Positions 35,954 to 44,877 are shown, counted from the first letter of the stretch. The stretch: 64,000 nucleotides of DNA from Polaribacter sp. SA4-10 (GCF_002163835.1 NZ_CP019331.1:2083001-2147000); one strand, 5' to 3'. Translations and numbers: made by a program. Notes: generated by a model from the sequence alone, not told the origin.

Positions 35954-38900
35954 TTAAATTTTTTCGATTAATATTTTGCTTTTTATGGTGTCGAATTCAA
36001 TTTCTGTACCCATTTTTAATTCATCAACAAAAACCAATTCTTTGGTTAATGTTTCACTCATAATATAGTCTTTATTATCTGTGATAGATTTCTGTAAGTT
36101 TTCGAAATTTAAAACCGTTAACTTTATTCTATCTGTTACTTCTAAACCTGTGTCTTTACGTGCATTCTGAATTCTGTTTACCAATTCTCTGGCAACACCT
36201 TCTTTACGTAAATCTTCTGTTAAAGTAACATCTAAAGCAACTGTTAACGCTCCTTCATTTGCAACTAACCAACCTTCTATATCTTTAGATGATATTTCTA
36301 CATCTGAGAGTTCTAAAGTAATATTTTTTCCGTTAATTTCAAGAAGAATGTTTTTATCTTTTTCTATTTTGTTAATATCTTCTTGGTTAAACTTCTGAAC
36401 TTCTGCAGCTATAAAACGCATATCCTTACCAAACTTTGGGCCTAATGTTTTAAAGTTAGGTTTTATTTGTTTGATTAAAATACCCGAAGCGTCATCTAAA
36501 ATCTGAATTTCTTTAATATTTACTTCGTGCTTTATTAAATCTGCAACCGCTAAAATTTCTTCCTTTTGCTGTTCATTATCAACAGGAATCATAATTTTTT
36601 GTAATGGTTGACGCACTTTTATCTTTTCTTTTGCTCTAAGTGATAAAACTAAAGAAGATATAATCTGTGCATTTTCCATTTTACGTTCTAACGATTTATC
36701 AACAAAACGGTCTTCAGATATTGGAAATTCTGCTAAGTGAATACTTTCAAAACTTTCTTTATTTGTAACCGCATTTAAGTCTAAATACAATTTATCCATA
36801 AAAAACGGCGCAATTGGCGCGCTTAACTTTGCAACGGTTACCATACACGTGTATAATGTTTGGTAAGCAGAAATTTTATCTGTTTGATAGTCTCCTTTCC
36901 AAAAACGTCTTCTACTTAAACGTACATACCAGTTACTTAAATATTCTTGTGTAAAATCTGATATTGCTCTTGCAGCTCTTGTTGGTTCATATGCTTCATA
37001 GAATTTATCTACTTTAGCTATTAACGTATGTAATTCTGATAAAATCCACCTGTCTATTTCTGGTCTTTCTTCTAAAGCTACATCTGCTTCAGCATAAGAA
37101 AAGCCATCAATATTTGTATATAAAGAGAAGAACGAGTAGGTGTTATACAGCGTTCCAAAAAACTTACGCTTTACTTCTTCAATTCCTTCTAAATCAAATT
37201 TTAAATTGTCCCAAGGGTTTGCATTTGCAATCATATACCAACGTGTAGCATCTGCTCCATATGTTGATAATGTTGTAAAAGGATCTGTTGCATTTCCTAA
37301 ACGTTTAGACATTTTATGTCCGTTTTTATCTAAAACTAAACCGTTAGAAACAACGTTTTTATACGCTACAGAATCAAAAACCATGGTAGAAATTGCATGT
37401 AAAGTATAAAACCAACCACGTGTTTGGTCTACTCCTTCTGCAATAAAATCTGCTGGAAAAGATTCGTTGTTATCAATTTTTTCTTTATTTTCAAACGGAT
37501 AATGCCATTGTGCATAAGGCATAGAACCAGAATCGAACCAAACGTCTATTAAATCGTTTTCACGTTTCATTGGTTCTCCTGTAGATGAAACTAATACTAT
37601 TTCATCAACAATATTTTTATGTAAATCAATTTTTGCATAGTTTTCTTCTGTGTTGTTTCCAACTTCAAAATCTTCAAAAATATCTTTTGCTAAAACTCCA
37701 GCTTCAACGGCTTTTGCCATTTCGCCTTTTAATTCTTCAACAGAACCAATACAAATTTCTTCTTTACCATCTTCTGTTCTCCAGATTGGTAATGGAATTC
37801 CCCAATAACGAGATCGAGATAAATTCCAATCGTTTGCATTTGCTAACCAGTTTCCAAAACGCCCAGTTCCTGTAGATTCAGGTTTCCAGTTAATGGTTTT
37901 GTTTAACTCATGCATTCTGTCTTTTACATCCGTTACTTTAATAAACCAAGAATCTAATGGATAATATAAAATAGGCTTATCTGTTCTCCAACAATTAGGG
38001 TAACTGTGCTTATATTTTTCAACCTTAAAGGCTTTGTTTTCTGTTTTTAATTTAATAGCCAACTCAACATCTATAGATTTTTCTGGCGCTTCACCATCAT
38101 TATAATATTCGTTCTTAACATATTTACCAGCAAATTCTCCCATTTCTGGTCTAAATCTACCCTGTAAATCTACTAACGGAACTAAATTACCATCACTATC
38201 TTTTACCAACATTGGTGGTATTTCTGGTGTTGCTTGTTTTGCAACTAATGCATCATCTTGCCCAAAAGTTGGTGCTGTATGTACAATTCCTGTTCCATCT
38301 TCTGTAGTCACAAAGTCTCCTAAAATTACTCTAAAAGCATCTTGTTTATTTTCAAATTCACAACCGTAATCTAAAATTTGTTCGTATTTAATATCTACTA
38401 AATCTTTACCAACAAACTCTTTAATTATGTAATAAGGAATTTTCTTATCACCAGAATTATAAACAGATAAGCCTTCTGAAGTTTCAACTTCAAAATTATT
38501 TTTTCCTCCAAATTGTTTACCAACTAATTTTTTAGCTAAAATTACTTTTGTAGGTTCAAATGTATATTGATTAAAAGTGTCTACTAAAACATATTCAATT
38601 TTTGGCCCAACAGTTAATGCAGTATTACTTGGCAATGTCCAAGGTGTAGTTGTCCAAGCTATAAAGTAAATAGTTCCTTCGTTTTGTAAAAAATCTGGAA
38701 GCGTATTTTCTATTGCTTTAAATTGCGCAACAACAGTTGTATCTGTTACATCTTGGTACGTACCTGGTTGATTTAATTCATGAGAACTTAAACCGGTTCC
38801 TGCTTTTGGTGAATATGGCTGAATCGTATAGCCTTTGTAAATTAATTTTTTATTGTAAATCTCTTTTAACAACCACCAAACAGACTCCATGTATTTTGGT

Positions 38901-39361
38901 TCATAGGTAATATATGGATCTTCCATATCTACCCAGTACCCCATTTTCTGAGTTAAATCGTTCCAAATACCTGTGTAACGCATTACTGCTGTTCTACAAG
39001 CTGCGTTATAATCTTCTACAGAAATTTTCTTTCCAATATCTTCTTTGGTAATTCCTAATTCTTTTTCAACCCCTAATTCTATAGGTAAACCATGTGTATC
39101 CCAACCAGCTTTACGCTTTACTTGGTACCCTTTCATGGTTTTATATCGCGGAAAAATATCTTTAATTGCTCTTGCTAAAACATGGTGTACACCAGGTAAA
39201 CCGTTAGCAGAGGGAGGTCCTTCAAAAAACACAAAAGGTTTATTTCCTTCTCTAGTGGTTACACTTTTTTCAAAAATGTTATTTTCTTCCCAATAATTTA
39301 GAATTTCTTCTGCTACTTTTGGTAAGTCAAGTCCTTTATATTCAGTGAATTTCGTGCTCAT
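35954..39361 (-). CDS. ileS: Isoleucyl-tRNA synthetase
   Basis: 1135 residues, a full-length class I synthetase. The HIGH-type motif is PSANGLPGVHHVLARAIKD near residue 51, the editing domain has the TTPWTLPSNTAL motif near residue 239, and the catalytic loop is KMSKRLGN near residue 682. The C-terminal anticodon-binding part lacks the zinc-ribbon Cys cluster of the short bacterial type, fitting the longer eukaryote-like type found in Bacteroidetes. It heads an operon with the DksA-like gene. Confidence 0.96.
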   Translation of the reverse strand: MSTKFTEYKGLDLPKVAEEILNYWEENNIFEKSVTTREGNKPFVFFEGPPSANGLPGVHHVLARAIKDIFPRYKTMKGYQVKRKAGWDTHGLPIELGVEKELGITKEDIGKKISVEDYNAACRTAVMRYTGIWNDLTQKMGYWVDMEDPYITYEPKYMESVWWLLKEIYNKKLIYKGYTIQPYSPKAGTGLSSHELNQPGTYQDVTDTTVVAQFKAIENTLPDFLQNEGTIYFIAWTTTPWTLPSNTALTVGPKIEYVLVDTFNQYTFEPTKVILAKKLVGKQFGGKNNFEVETSEGLSVYNSGDKKIPYYIIKEFVGKDLVDIKYEQILDYGCEFENKQDAFRVILGDFVTTEDGTGIVHTAPTFGQDDALVAKQATPEIPPMLVKDSDGNLVPLVDLQGRFRPEMGEFAGKYVKNEYYNDGEAPEKSIDVELAIKLKTENKAFKVEKYKHSYPNCWRTDKPILYYPLDSWFIKVTDVKDRMHELNKTINWKPESTGTGRFGNWLANANDWNLSRSRYWGIPLPIWRTEDGKEEICIGSVEELKGEMAKAVEAGVLAKDIFEDFEVGNNTEENYAKIDLHKNIVDEIVLVSSTGEPMKRENDLIDVWFDSGSMPYAQWHYPFENKEKIDNNESFPADFIAEGVDQTRGWFYTLHAISTMVFDSVAYKNVVSNGLVLDKNGHKMSKRLGNATDPFTTLSTYGADATRWYMIANANPWDNLKFDLEGIEEVKRKFFGTLYNTYSFFSLYTNIDGFSYAEADVALEERPEIDRWILSELHTLIAKVDKFYEAYEPTRAARAISDFTQEYLSNWYVRLSRRRFWKGDYQTDKISAYQTLYTCMVTVAKLSAPIAPFFMDKLYLDLNAVTNKESFESIHLAEFPISEDRFVDKSLERKMENAQIISSLVLSLRAKEKIKVRQPLQKIMIPVDNEQQKEEILAVADLIKHEVNIKEIQILDDASGILIKQIKPNFKTLGPKFGKDMRFIAAEVQKFNQEDINKIEKDKNILLEINGKNITLELSDVEISSKDIEGWLVANEGALTVALDVTLTEDLRKEGVARELVNRIQNARKDTGLEVTDRIKLTVLNFENLQKSITDNKDYIMSETLTKELVFVDELKMGTEIEFDTIKSKILIEKI

Positions 39362-39578
39362 TTTCTATCTTTTCTAATAAGATTGCGAAATTAAGGATTT
39401 TCTTGCAATTTTTCTTAGTTGAAAGTCGCAAAGTTGCAAAGGGTAAAAAAAAGTTACATCGTTACAAAGTGACAAAGAAATTGGCGTGATAATTCTAAAA
39501 ATTAAAGGGTTTTAAATTCTTAAACTATTCGCTTTTTTTAACTTAGAAACTTTGCAACGCAATTACTTTAAAACTCTT
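39362..39578. repeat. Intergenic stretch with degenerate GCAAAG/GTTACAAAG repeats
   Basis: GTCGCAAAGTTGCAAAGGG, GTTACAAAGTGACAAAG and, further on, a reverse-oriented AACTTTGCAACG occur within about 140 bp. Short GCAAAG/ACAAAG blocks of this kind look like a decayed intergenic repeat. No gene is seen. Confidence 0.4.
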
Positions 39579-40346
39579 TTATAAACCTCTTTCTGTTTTA
39601 ATTTTTTCATAAGCAGCTTGTATGCTTTGAAATTTTTCATTTGCTCCTTTTAAATGCTCTTCACCTAAGCCTTGTAATTTATCTGGATGGTATTTTTTAA
39701 CCATCTTTCTGTATCCTCTTTTCACCTCAATATCAGAAGCAATTTTTTCTATTTCTAAAATCTTATACGCCGTATCTGACGCATCATAAAACATGGCTTT
39801 TATAGAATCAAAATCTTTTTGATTCACATATAAATAGCCCGCAATTTTTCTAATATCTTCTACTTCTGCCTCTACCACAGACTCATCCGCTTTAGCAATA
39901 CCAAACAAAAAATGAAGTAACTGTAAACGAGAAGCATGAGGCATATGTTCTCTAATTTGTATACACACTTGACGCGAAGAAATTTCCTTTTTTATAATTG
40001 CGTTAAAAAGTTTAAAAGCACTATTAGCACGTTCTTTACCATACATTCCAACAAATTGAGCACGTACATAATCTAGCTCTCTTTGATCTACTTTTCCATC
40101 AGATTTTATAACAATTGATGCAAGCACCAATAAACTCATTTCAAAATCTCCAGATTGCGTATTTAAGTTACCGTTTTCATCTCTATTTCCCTGAAATTTT
40201 CTTTGGTATTCTTGTTGTTCTTTCGTTAAATCTTCTTCAGTAAAACCATCTACAAAACTACCTACAGCAAAACCTATTGCCGCTCCTATTGGACCTCCTA
40301 AAGTAAAACCTAAACCAGCACCTAACCATTTGGTGAAATTTCCCAT
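39579..40346 (-). CDS. TerB and J-domain co-chaperone-like membrane protein (DjlA-like)
   Basis: About 255 residues from the ATG at 40346 (MGNFTKWLGAGLGFTLGGPI); the open frame reaches 40445 but lacks a better start. A Gly-rich hydrophobic N-terminal segment is followed by a TerB-like helical domain (about 60-170, SLLVLASIVIKSDGKVDQRE) and a C-terminal J domain with the HPD motif in KKYHPDKLQGLGEEHL. The order TerB then DnaJ is that of DjlA. It would recruit DnaK at the membrane. Confidence 0.85.
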   Translation of the reverse strand: MGNFTKWLGAGLGFTLGGPIGAAIGFAVGSFVDGFTEEDLTKEQQEYQRKFQGNRDENGNLNTQSGDFEMSLLVLASIVIKSDGKVDQRELDYVRAQFVGMYGKERANSAFKLFNAIIKKEISSRQVCIQIREHMPHASRLQLLHFLFGIAKADESVVEAEVEDIRKIAGYLYVNQKDFDSIKAMFYDASDTAYKILEIEKIASDIEVKRGYRKMVKKYHPDKLQGLGEEHLKGANEKFQSIQAAYEKIKTERGL

Positions 40347-40508
40347 ACTATTTTTTAAAATTAGGGTCAAATATAAGGAATCGATGCTGGTTTTATTCTT
40401 AGAAATGAATATCAATTTTATTGATAAACCTATTAGAAGAACCATTTATTCAAATGATGAATCCTGATACATTTATTCGTATATTTGCTTCTTAAAATTA
40501 TTTTAAAT

Positions 40509-40919
40509 ATGTATCCAGAAGAATTAGTAAAACCAATGCGTAACGAGCTTATTAATGCAGGTTTTGAAGCATTATTAACAGCAGAAGATGTAGAAAATGC
40601 AATGTCTAAAGAAGGAACTACCCTAGTAATGGTAAATTCTGTTTGTGGTTGTGCTGCAGGTACAGCAAGACCTGGTGCTATTGCTTCTTTAGGAGCAGAG
40701 AAAACACCAACAAACTTAACTACTGTTTTTGCAGGTGTAGAAAAAGAATCTACTCAAAAAGCAAGAGAATATATGATTCCTTTTCCTGCATCTTCTCCAG
40801 CAATTGCCTTGTTTAAAGATGGTAATTTAGTTCATATGCTAGAGCGTCATCATATTGAAGGAAGATCTGCACAAATGATTGCACAAAATTTAGCGCAAGC
40901 TTATGATGAGTTTTGTTAA
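40509..40919 (+). CDS. Bacilliredoxin (BrxA/BrxB, YphP/YqiW family)
   Basis: 136 residues from the ATG at 40509 (MYPEELVKPMRNEL); an upstream in-frame start at 40485 would add an atypical extension. The active site NSVCGCAAGTARPGA (CGC) and the C-terminal LVHMLERHHIEGRSAQMIA are diagnostic. The family reduces bacillithiol-protein mixed disulfides or otherwise handles thiol redox in the cytoplasm. A terminator follows. Confidence 0.92.
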   Translation: MYPEELVKPMRNELINAGFEALLTAEDVENAMSKEGTTLVMVNSVCGCAAGTARPGAIASLGAEKTPTNLTTVFAGVEKESTQKAREYMIPFPASSPAIALFKDGNLVHMLERHHIEGRSAQMIAQNLAQAYDEFC

Positions 40920-40940
40920 GAAACAATTCTAAATTTATAC

Positions 40941-40975
40941 AAAAATCCATTCTTTTTAGAATGGATTTTTTTATT
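40941..40975 (+). terminator. Terminator after the bacilliredoxin gene
   Basis: AAAAATCCATTCT and AGAATGGATTTTT pair around TTTT, with a T-rich tail, 21 bp after the stop. Confidence 0.85.
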
Positions 40976-40995
40976 TTTATCAAAAACCAAAAAAA

Positions 40996-41235
40996 ATGGC
41001 ATCACTTTTATCTACTTATACGAAACCAGAACTAGAAAAGAAATTAAAAACTCAAAAAACGTTGTTTCTAATACAAAGTATTGTTATTGTTTTAATGATT
41101 GTTTTTGCTGTATTCTCTACCCTCGAAAAAGGGATTTCTTTTCAAACTTTTTTGCCTTTCTTTTTTATTCCAATGGATATTGTCATGTATTTTGAAATAA
41201 AAAAGATTAAAAAAGAACTTGCTTCAAAAAAATAA
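40996..41235 (+). CDS. Small membrane protein, two predicted helices
   Basis: 79 residues: amphipathic N-terminus (MASLLSTYTKPELEKKLKTQ), two hydrophobic helices (about 22-42 and 50-65) and a Lys-rich C-terminus (FEIKKIKKELASKK). It lies 1 bp before the HD hydrolase gene and is probably cotranscribed with it. No family was recognised. Confidence 0.65.
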   Translation: MASLLSTYTKPELEKKLKTQKTLFLIQSIVIVLMIVFAVFSTLEKGISFQTFLPFFFIPMDIVMYFEIKKIKKELASKK

Positions 41236-41236
41236 G

Positions 41237-41896
41237 ATGCATCAAGAAAAAATTATTTCTAATACCATCACTTTTGTAAAAGAAGAACTTAAAAATGCCG
41301 AAGGCGGGCACGATTGGTTTCATATAGAACGTGTTTATAAAAACACATTGTTAATCTCTAAAGAAGAAAAAGTAGCTGTTTTTGTAGTTTCTTTAGCAGC
41401 ACTTTTACATGATATTGCAGATCCAAAGTTTTATAATGGTGATGAAACTATTGGACCGAAAGTAGCCACTACCTTTTTAAAAGAACAAAAAGTTGATACT
41501 GTTATTATAACACATGTAATAAACATTATTAAACACATCTCTTTTAAAAATTCTTTTGATAAAGAAGCTAAAAAATTTACGTCTAAAGAACTAGAAGTTG
41601 TGCAAGACGCCGATAGACTAGATGCAATAGGTGCTATTGGTATTGCACGTTGCTTTAATTACGGTGGCTTTAAAAACAGGGGGTTGTACGATCCAGAAAT
41701 TATTCCAGATTTAAATATGACAAAAGAGCAATACAAAAATTCTGATGCACCAACAATTAATCATTTTTATGAAAAATTATTATTGCTAAAAGAGAAGATG
41801 AATACTGTTACTGGAAAGAAAATAGCCGCACAAAGACATGCTTTTATGGAAACATATCTGCAACAGTTTTATAATGAATGGGATGGTTTAGTTTAG
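41237..41896 (+). CDS. HD-domain phosphohydrolase
   Basis: About 219 residues from the ATG at 41237, 1 bp after the preceding stop. HD motifs are in order: GGHDWFHIERVYKN (His), SLAALLHDIADPKF (HD) and the late Asp in VQDADRLDAIGAIGIARCF. This is the YedJ-like stand-alone HD hydrolase family; the substrate is unknown. Its 3' third has a near-identical but frameshifted copy at 46648-46911, and the two copies differ in their last 25 codons, so the present C-terminus may be an acquired one. Confidence 0.88.
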   Translation: MHQEKIISNTITFVKEELKNAEGGHDWFHIERVYKNTLLISKEEKVAVFVVSLAALLHDIADPKFYNGDETIGPKVATTFLKEQKVDTVIITHVINIIKHISFKNSFDKEAKKFTSKELEVVQDADRLDAIGAIGIARCFNYGGFKNRGLYDPEIIPDLNMTKEQYKNSDAPTINHFYEKLLLLKEKMNTVTGKKIAAQRHAFMETYLQQFYNEWDGLV

Positions 41897-41950
41897 TTTT
41901 TCAGAACAATTACCTCTTAAGTAAAGATTTGCTATCCAAATAATTCTGCT

Positions 41951-41997
41951 AAAAAGAACCCATCATAGGTGTTAAAAATTTAAGACCTATGATGGGT
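41951..41997 (-). terminator. Long perfect hairpin past the TlpA-like gene
   Basis: AACCCATCATAGGT (41956-41969) and ACCTATGATGGGTT (41984-41997) are exact complements around 14 nt. On the minus strand a CTTTTT run follows, so it can terminate the operon ending at 42024. It stands exactly at the edge of the 42-46.6 kb accessory cassette. Confidence 0.7.
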
Positions 41998-42023
41998 TGC
42001 ATTGCCTTTGTTTATAAAAAATC

Positions 42024-43367
42024 TTATAATTTATAGTGTACCCAAGCATCTACTTGCCCTAAAGATCTAGGGTGCACCAGTATTTTCATGTCTTTATCTA
42101 ATAAAAAATAGGTTGGTGTAGCGTTTATATAATAGTCTTTTGCGGCTTGGGTTTCCCAACCTTTATAATCGCAATAGGTTTGCCAAGGTGTGTTTCCGTA
42201 GGCTTTAGCATATAGCGTTTTGTCTGTGTCTAAGCTTATATACACTACTTCTATATTTTTTCTGGCTTTCCAAGTGTCATAATAGCCTAATAATTCTAAA
42301 GCTTCTTTTTTGCAGTGTGTACACCCACTTGCACCAAACACAAGTAATACCGGTTTTTTAATACTACTTAATGTGGTGCTTGCATCTAGTTGTATATCTG
42401 GTGCAATAGCACCCACTTTTAAATCTTTATATTTTTGCATCGTATTGGCTAAACTGGTGCTTAACACACATTGGTCTTGGCTTAGCATTTGGGTAGCTAA
42501 ATGTGCTGCTGCAGGGTATAAACTTCGTTTTTCAAAGTATTTAAACAGTGTTTCTGAAACGGTGTTTAACAAGCTGTCATTCTTCTTTAGGCTTTTAATT
42601 AAATAATCTGTACTTGTATTCATTTGGGTATAGACACTGTCTAAATTTTGCCCCATATTTTCTAGTAAAAAATAATGCCCTTCTATCAATTCTTTAAATA
42701 AACCACTGGTTTTAAAATTTGGGTGGTTAAAGGCTATGCTTCTAAACTGCTGTATGTTTTTAGGTAAGTTCTCTGTATACTTATGGATGGTTTCTGGCAT
42801 GTCTTTTACCAACGTTTGCATGGGTAAAAACCAATGTAAATAACTGTTTTCTGGTATTAATTTTATAGCATTGGTAGCTACTTGCTCTAAACGTTCTAAC
42901 TCTTTGTCTATTGTTTGTAGTACTTTTTTTTCTGTTTTTAAAGTTTGCTGATTTGTATACTTCGGTTTTAGATAACGCCATGCGCTGTACGCTTGTTTAC
43001 CTTGGGTATATGTCTTTGCATACGTTACAAATTGGTTGTTCTCTTTACTATTTATAAACTCTAAACTAGCTACCTCTTTTAAATGTGTGCCTGTAATTTG
43101 TGTTTTAGATTTTTTAAGTACAATAACTAAATTACTATTGTCTTGGGTTTTTAAGATGCCCATACCTTTGTAATTTTTTGGGTAGTTTAAGCTAAAATTA
43201 CCAAGGCTATCTGCAACTGTTTTGTCTACATCTATTGCTTTGTAATAGTTAAAGCCTATTAAGGTTATCTCTTGCCCTTTATGTTCTGTTAAGGTGCCTG
43301 TTAAGGTTTGAGTTTGTGCTAGTAGTATGTTTGTTAGTAATAGTGTTAGTAATAATGTGTTTCTCAT
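42024..43367 (-). CDS. Secreted thioredoxin-like (TlpA/ResA-type) protein
   Basis: 447 residues with a signal peptide (ending LAQTQTL). The N-terminal part (about 20-100) is a DUF4369-like beta domain (GTLTEHKGQEITLIGFNYYK), then a long helical region. A C-terminal thioredoxin fold (about 315-447) has the active site GASGCTHCKKEALELL (CxxC = CTHC) and the cis-Pro loop NATPTYFLLDKD. It should act as a thiol-disulfide protein in the periplasm or at the outer membrane. It is the last gene of the accessory cassette, 3' of the FISUMP gene. Confidence 0.82.
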   Translation of the reverse strand: MRNTLLLTLLLTNILLAQTQTLTGTLTEHKGQEITLIGFNYYKAIDVDKTVADSLGNFSLNYPKNYKGMGILKTQDNSNLVIVLKKSKTQITGTHLKEVASLEFINSKENNQFVTYAKTYTQGKQAYSAWRYLKPKYTNQQTLKTEKKVLQTIDKELERLEQVATNAIKLIPENSYLHWFLPMQTLVKDMPETIHKYTENLPKNIQQFRSIAFNHPNFKTSGLFKELIEGHYFLLENMGQNLDSVYTQMNTSTDYLIKSLKKNDSLLNTVSETLFKYFEKRSLYPAAAHLATQMLSQDQCVLSTSLANTMQKYKDLKVGAIAPDIQLDASTTLSSIKKPVLLVFGASGCTHCKKEALELLGYYDTWKARKNIEVVYISLDTDKTLYAKAYGNTPWQTYCDYKGWETQAAKDYYINATPTYFLLDKDMKILVHPRSLGQVDAWVHYKL

Positions 43368-43770
43368 CTTAATATTTCTCTTATAATTAATATTTTAATA
43401 GCATGGTAAAAATTGTTTTAAGTGCACGCTATCTAAATAGTGTCTGGTCGTAAACACAGCAATATTAAATTTATTGTAAAAACCATATAGCATTTTGGTT
43501 ATACGCTTTATAAAACATGCCTTCTTTAAAAAGGTACAACCTATTAGGTTGTGCTGCTAAAGTTACTTTTTCTTTTAAGGTCATTGCTTTTTTTGTTTAC
43601 CTACTCTTGTGTGGGTTCCTTAAAGGAAGACAAACTGGGTGGCTTACTTATTACTGTAGACTGTTAACTGCTTTTTTTAAAAAAAAATTGACCGCCAAGG
43701 CGGTATTAAAAAACTGGCTGCCCTACGGGACAACCAGTTTAAGTATAAAGGGTACAAAAACCCAAAGTAA
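43368..43770. other. Intergenic region with a palindrome and two GC-rich hairpins
   Basis: No gene was found. ACAACCTA-T-TAGGTTGT (43536-43552) is a perfect palindrome, perhaps an operator. On the minus strand, just past the FISUMP stop, lie two hairpins: AAACTGG...CCAGTTT (43711-43740) and ACCGCC-TT-GGCGGT (43691-43704), followed by a long T run. They can act as a terminator, or as the cruciform element of a DGR variable region. Confidence 0.6.
43691..43740 (-). terminator. Double hairpin after the FISUMP gene
   Basis: Two successive stem-loops, the second a perfect ACCGCC/GGCGGT stem followed by eight T on the minus strand. They begin 31 bp past the stop codon. They are unusually GC-rich for this genome. 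Confidence 0.7.
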
Positions 43771-44655
43771 TTAATCCTTAATGCAACGTACCGAGAAGCC
43801 GTAGGCACGATTGCTATCGAACATGCCAGCATTACTGCTATTGAAGGACAGGTTACGCGCATACGCACTAGTTACGGTACTTGACCAATAGTAGCCACCT
43901 GAGCCAACAAGGTCAAGCGTACCATAATTGCTGCTGCGGTAGCCCGCAAGAGGTAATTTTAATGGGCTATCTATGGCTCCATCACTATCATTAGAAGACC
44001 AAGAAAGATGTTCTTGGGTTAATTCTGTCTCGGTTGGCACTCTATACCCAGATGGACAAGGGTCGTTAGCAGTTTTTACAGGAGCTATTTCTGTACCAGT
44101 GCTCCAACGCACATCATCTTGTGTACTTAACCAATCAGAATTACCAGTAATAAAGTTTGCACCTTCACTACCACTAGCCACTGGCCCTGCTGCAGATGAA
44201 GAAGAACCGCTTGGTGGATTAGTACCATTTGGTAATGTGGCTGCATCTCGCATTATTACTTGGTGGCCATCTGCAGCTCTACCCCATTGATATAAATTTC
44301 CATAAGATGCAAAATCTGTACTATTAGCGGCTACTTGTGTTGCTCCTAAATTACGGTCCATCCATATGCGACCGGTAGTAGATACGACATCTTTTACACC
44401 TGCATTATTACTAAAACAAGAGGTCCAGGCCTCATTTTCGAACCCTTTAAAACAGTTACTTGATTCATCGTAAATAAGCATTCCATTTACGGGAGTGGTA
44501 ACTGCGGCAATATTAGCAACACGCGGCAAAAGAACACCACTAGTTGAAGACACTACATCTAAAGCTGCTTGCGGCGCGGTGGTACCGATACCAACCTGTG
44601 CAATACTTGTAAAACTTGCCGCTATAAATGCAGCACATAATAATAGTTTTTTCAT
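43771..44655 (-). CDS. Secreted FISUMP-domain protein, possible DGR variable protein
   Basis: 294 residues. Signal peptide (1-19), then QVGIGTTAPQAALDVVSSTS, the start seen in many secreted flavobacterial surface proteins. A Fibrobacter succinogenes major paralogous domain, a C-type-lectin-like fold, runs from about residue 95 to the end (GRIWMDRNLGATQVA; DPCPSGYRVPTETELTQ; SGGYYWSSTVTS; GFSVRCIKD). The last 58 codons differ from the rest in base composition: GC-rich, with C-ending codons (AGC, TAC, GAC, TCC, GGC, TTC) at positions expected to vary. It is followed by GC-rich hairpins. It lies downstream of the T9SS and GTGF-tail genes in the same direction. Confidence 0.85.
   Translation of the reverse strand: MKKLLLCAAFIAASFTSIAQVGIGTTAPQAALDVVSSTSGVLLPRVANIAAVTTPVNGMLIYDESSNCFKGFENEAWTSCFSNNAGVKDVVSTTGRIWMDRNLGATQVAANSTDFASYGNLYQWGRAADGHQVIMRDAATLPNGTNPPSGSSSSAAGPVASGSEGANFITGNSDWLSTQDDVRWSTGTEIAPVKTANDPCPSGYRVPTETELTQEHLSWSSNDSDGAIDSPLKLPLAGYRSSNYGTLDLVGSGGYYWSSTVTSAYARNLSFNSSNAGMFDSNRAYGFSVRCIKD
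43774..43950 (-). other. Candidate variable region (VR) of a diversity-generating retroelement
   Basis: It covers codons from GYRSSNYG to the last Asp of the FISUMP protein. Lectin-fold positions that are Asn-rich in known template repeats are here Ser, Tyr, Asp, Gly, Phe, Tyr, encoded by NNC or NNT codons that differ from AAC/AAT only at the first two bases. The segment is GC-rich and ends in the conserved GFSVRC block. No template repeat, Avd or reverse transcriptase gene was found in the window, so the assignment is an inference. Confidence 0.4.
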
Positions 44656-44694
44656 AATTTAATTTTTATTTAAATGCTATTTGTGTGTTTATTT

Positions 44695-44877
44695 TTAGAA
44701 ACCAGTTCCTGGTGACTCAGCACTAGCAGCTTGCGCTTTTTGTGGACTTAAAATTAGATAGGTACCTAATGCTGTTAAAGCAGCATACTTTCCATAATTT
44801 CCTATTTTAGAAATGGCTTCTTTTCTAGAGATTTCTTCTTTTTCTTGCTCCACAAATTTCTTGTTATTTACTTTCAT
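44695..44877 (-). CDS. GTGF-tail small protein, copy 3
   Basis: 60 codons: MKVNNKKFVEQEKEEISRKE, then AISKIGNYGKYAALTALGTY, LILSPQKAQA and ASAESPGTGF. The N-terminal 15 residues are unrelated to copies 1 and 2, yet the segment from RK to the end is almost invariant, which shows where selection acts. It starts 13 bp after the stop of the T9SS protein at 44891 and precedes the FISUMP gene. The RK pair, hydrophobic core and AQA resemble a signal peptide. Function unknown. Confidence 0.82.
   Translation of the reverse strand: MKVNNKKFVEQEKEEISRKEAISKIGNYGKYAALTALGTYLILSPQKAQAASAESPGTGF

Noticed and set aside
39421..39560. tRNA or small RNA gene in the ileS upstream region
   Set aside because: No cloverleaf or CCA-type end could be drawn; the repeats GCAAAG/ACAAAG look like a decayed intergenic repeat.
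43380..43770. Search for a DGR template repeat or reverse transcriptase next to the FISUMP gene
   Set aside because: No sequence resembling the last 170 bp of the gene and no YxDD-type reverse transcriptase frame was found on either strand; only a trans-acting template would be possible.
43517..43774. An 85-codon plus-strand frame between the TlpA-like and FISUMP genes
   Set aside because: It runs through the GC-rich hairpins and the 3' end of the FISUMP gene, has no recognisable protein pattern, and its content is explained by the structured non-coding DNA.
24579..44877. Tat signal peptide for the GTGF-tail proteins
   Set aside because: The motif is S/T-R-K, lacking the twin arginine, so Tat export cannot be claimed; a Sec-like signal or a membrane anchor is equally possible.
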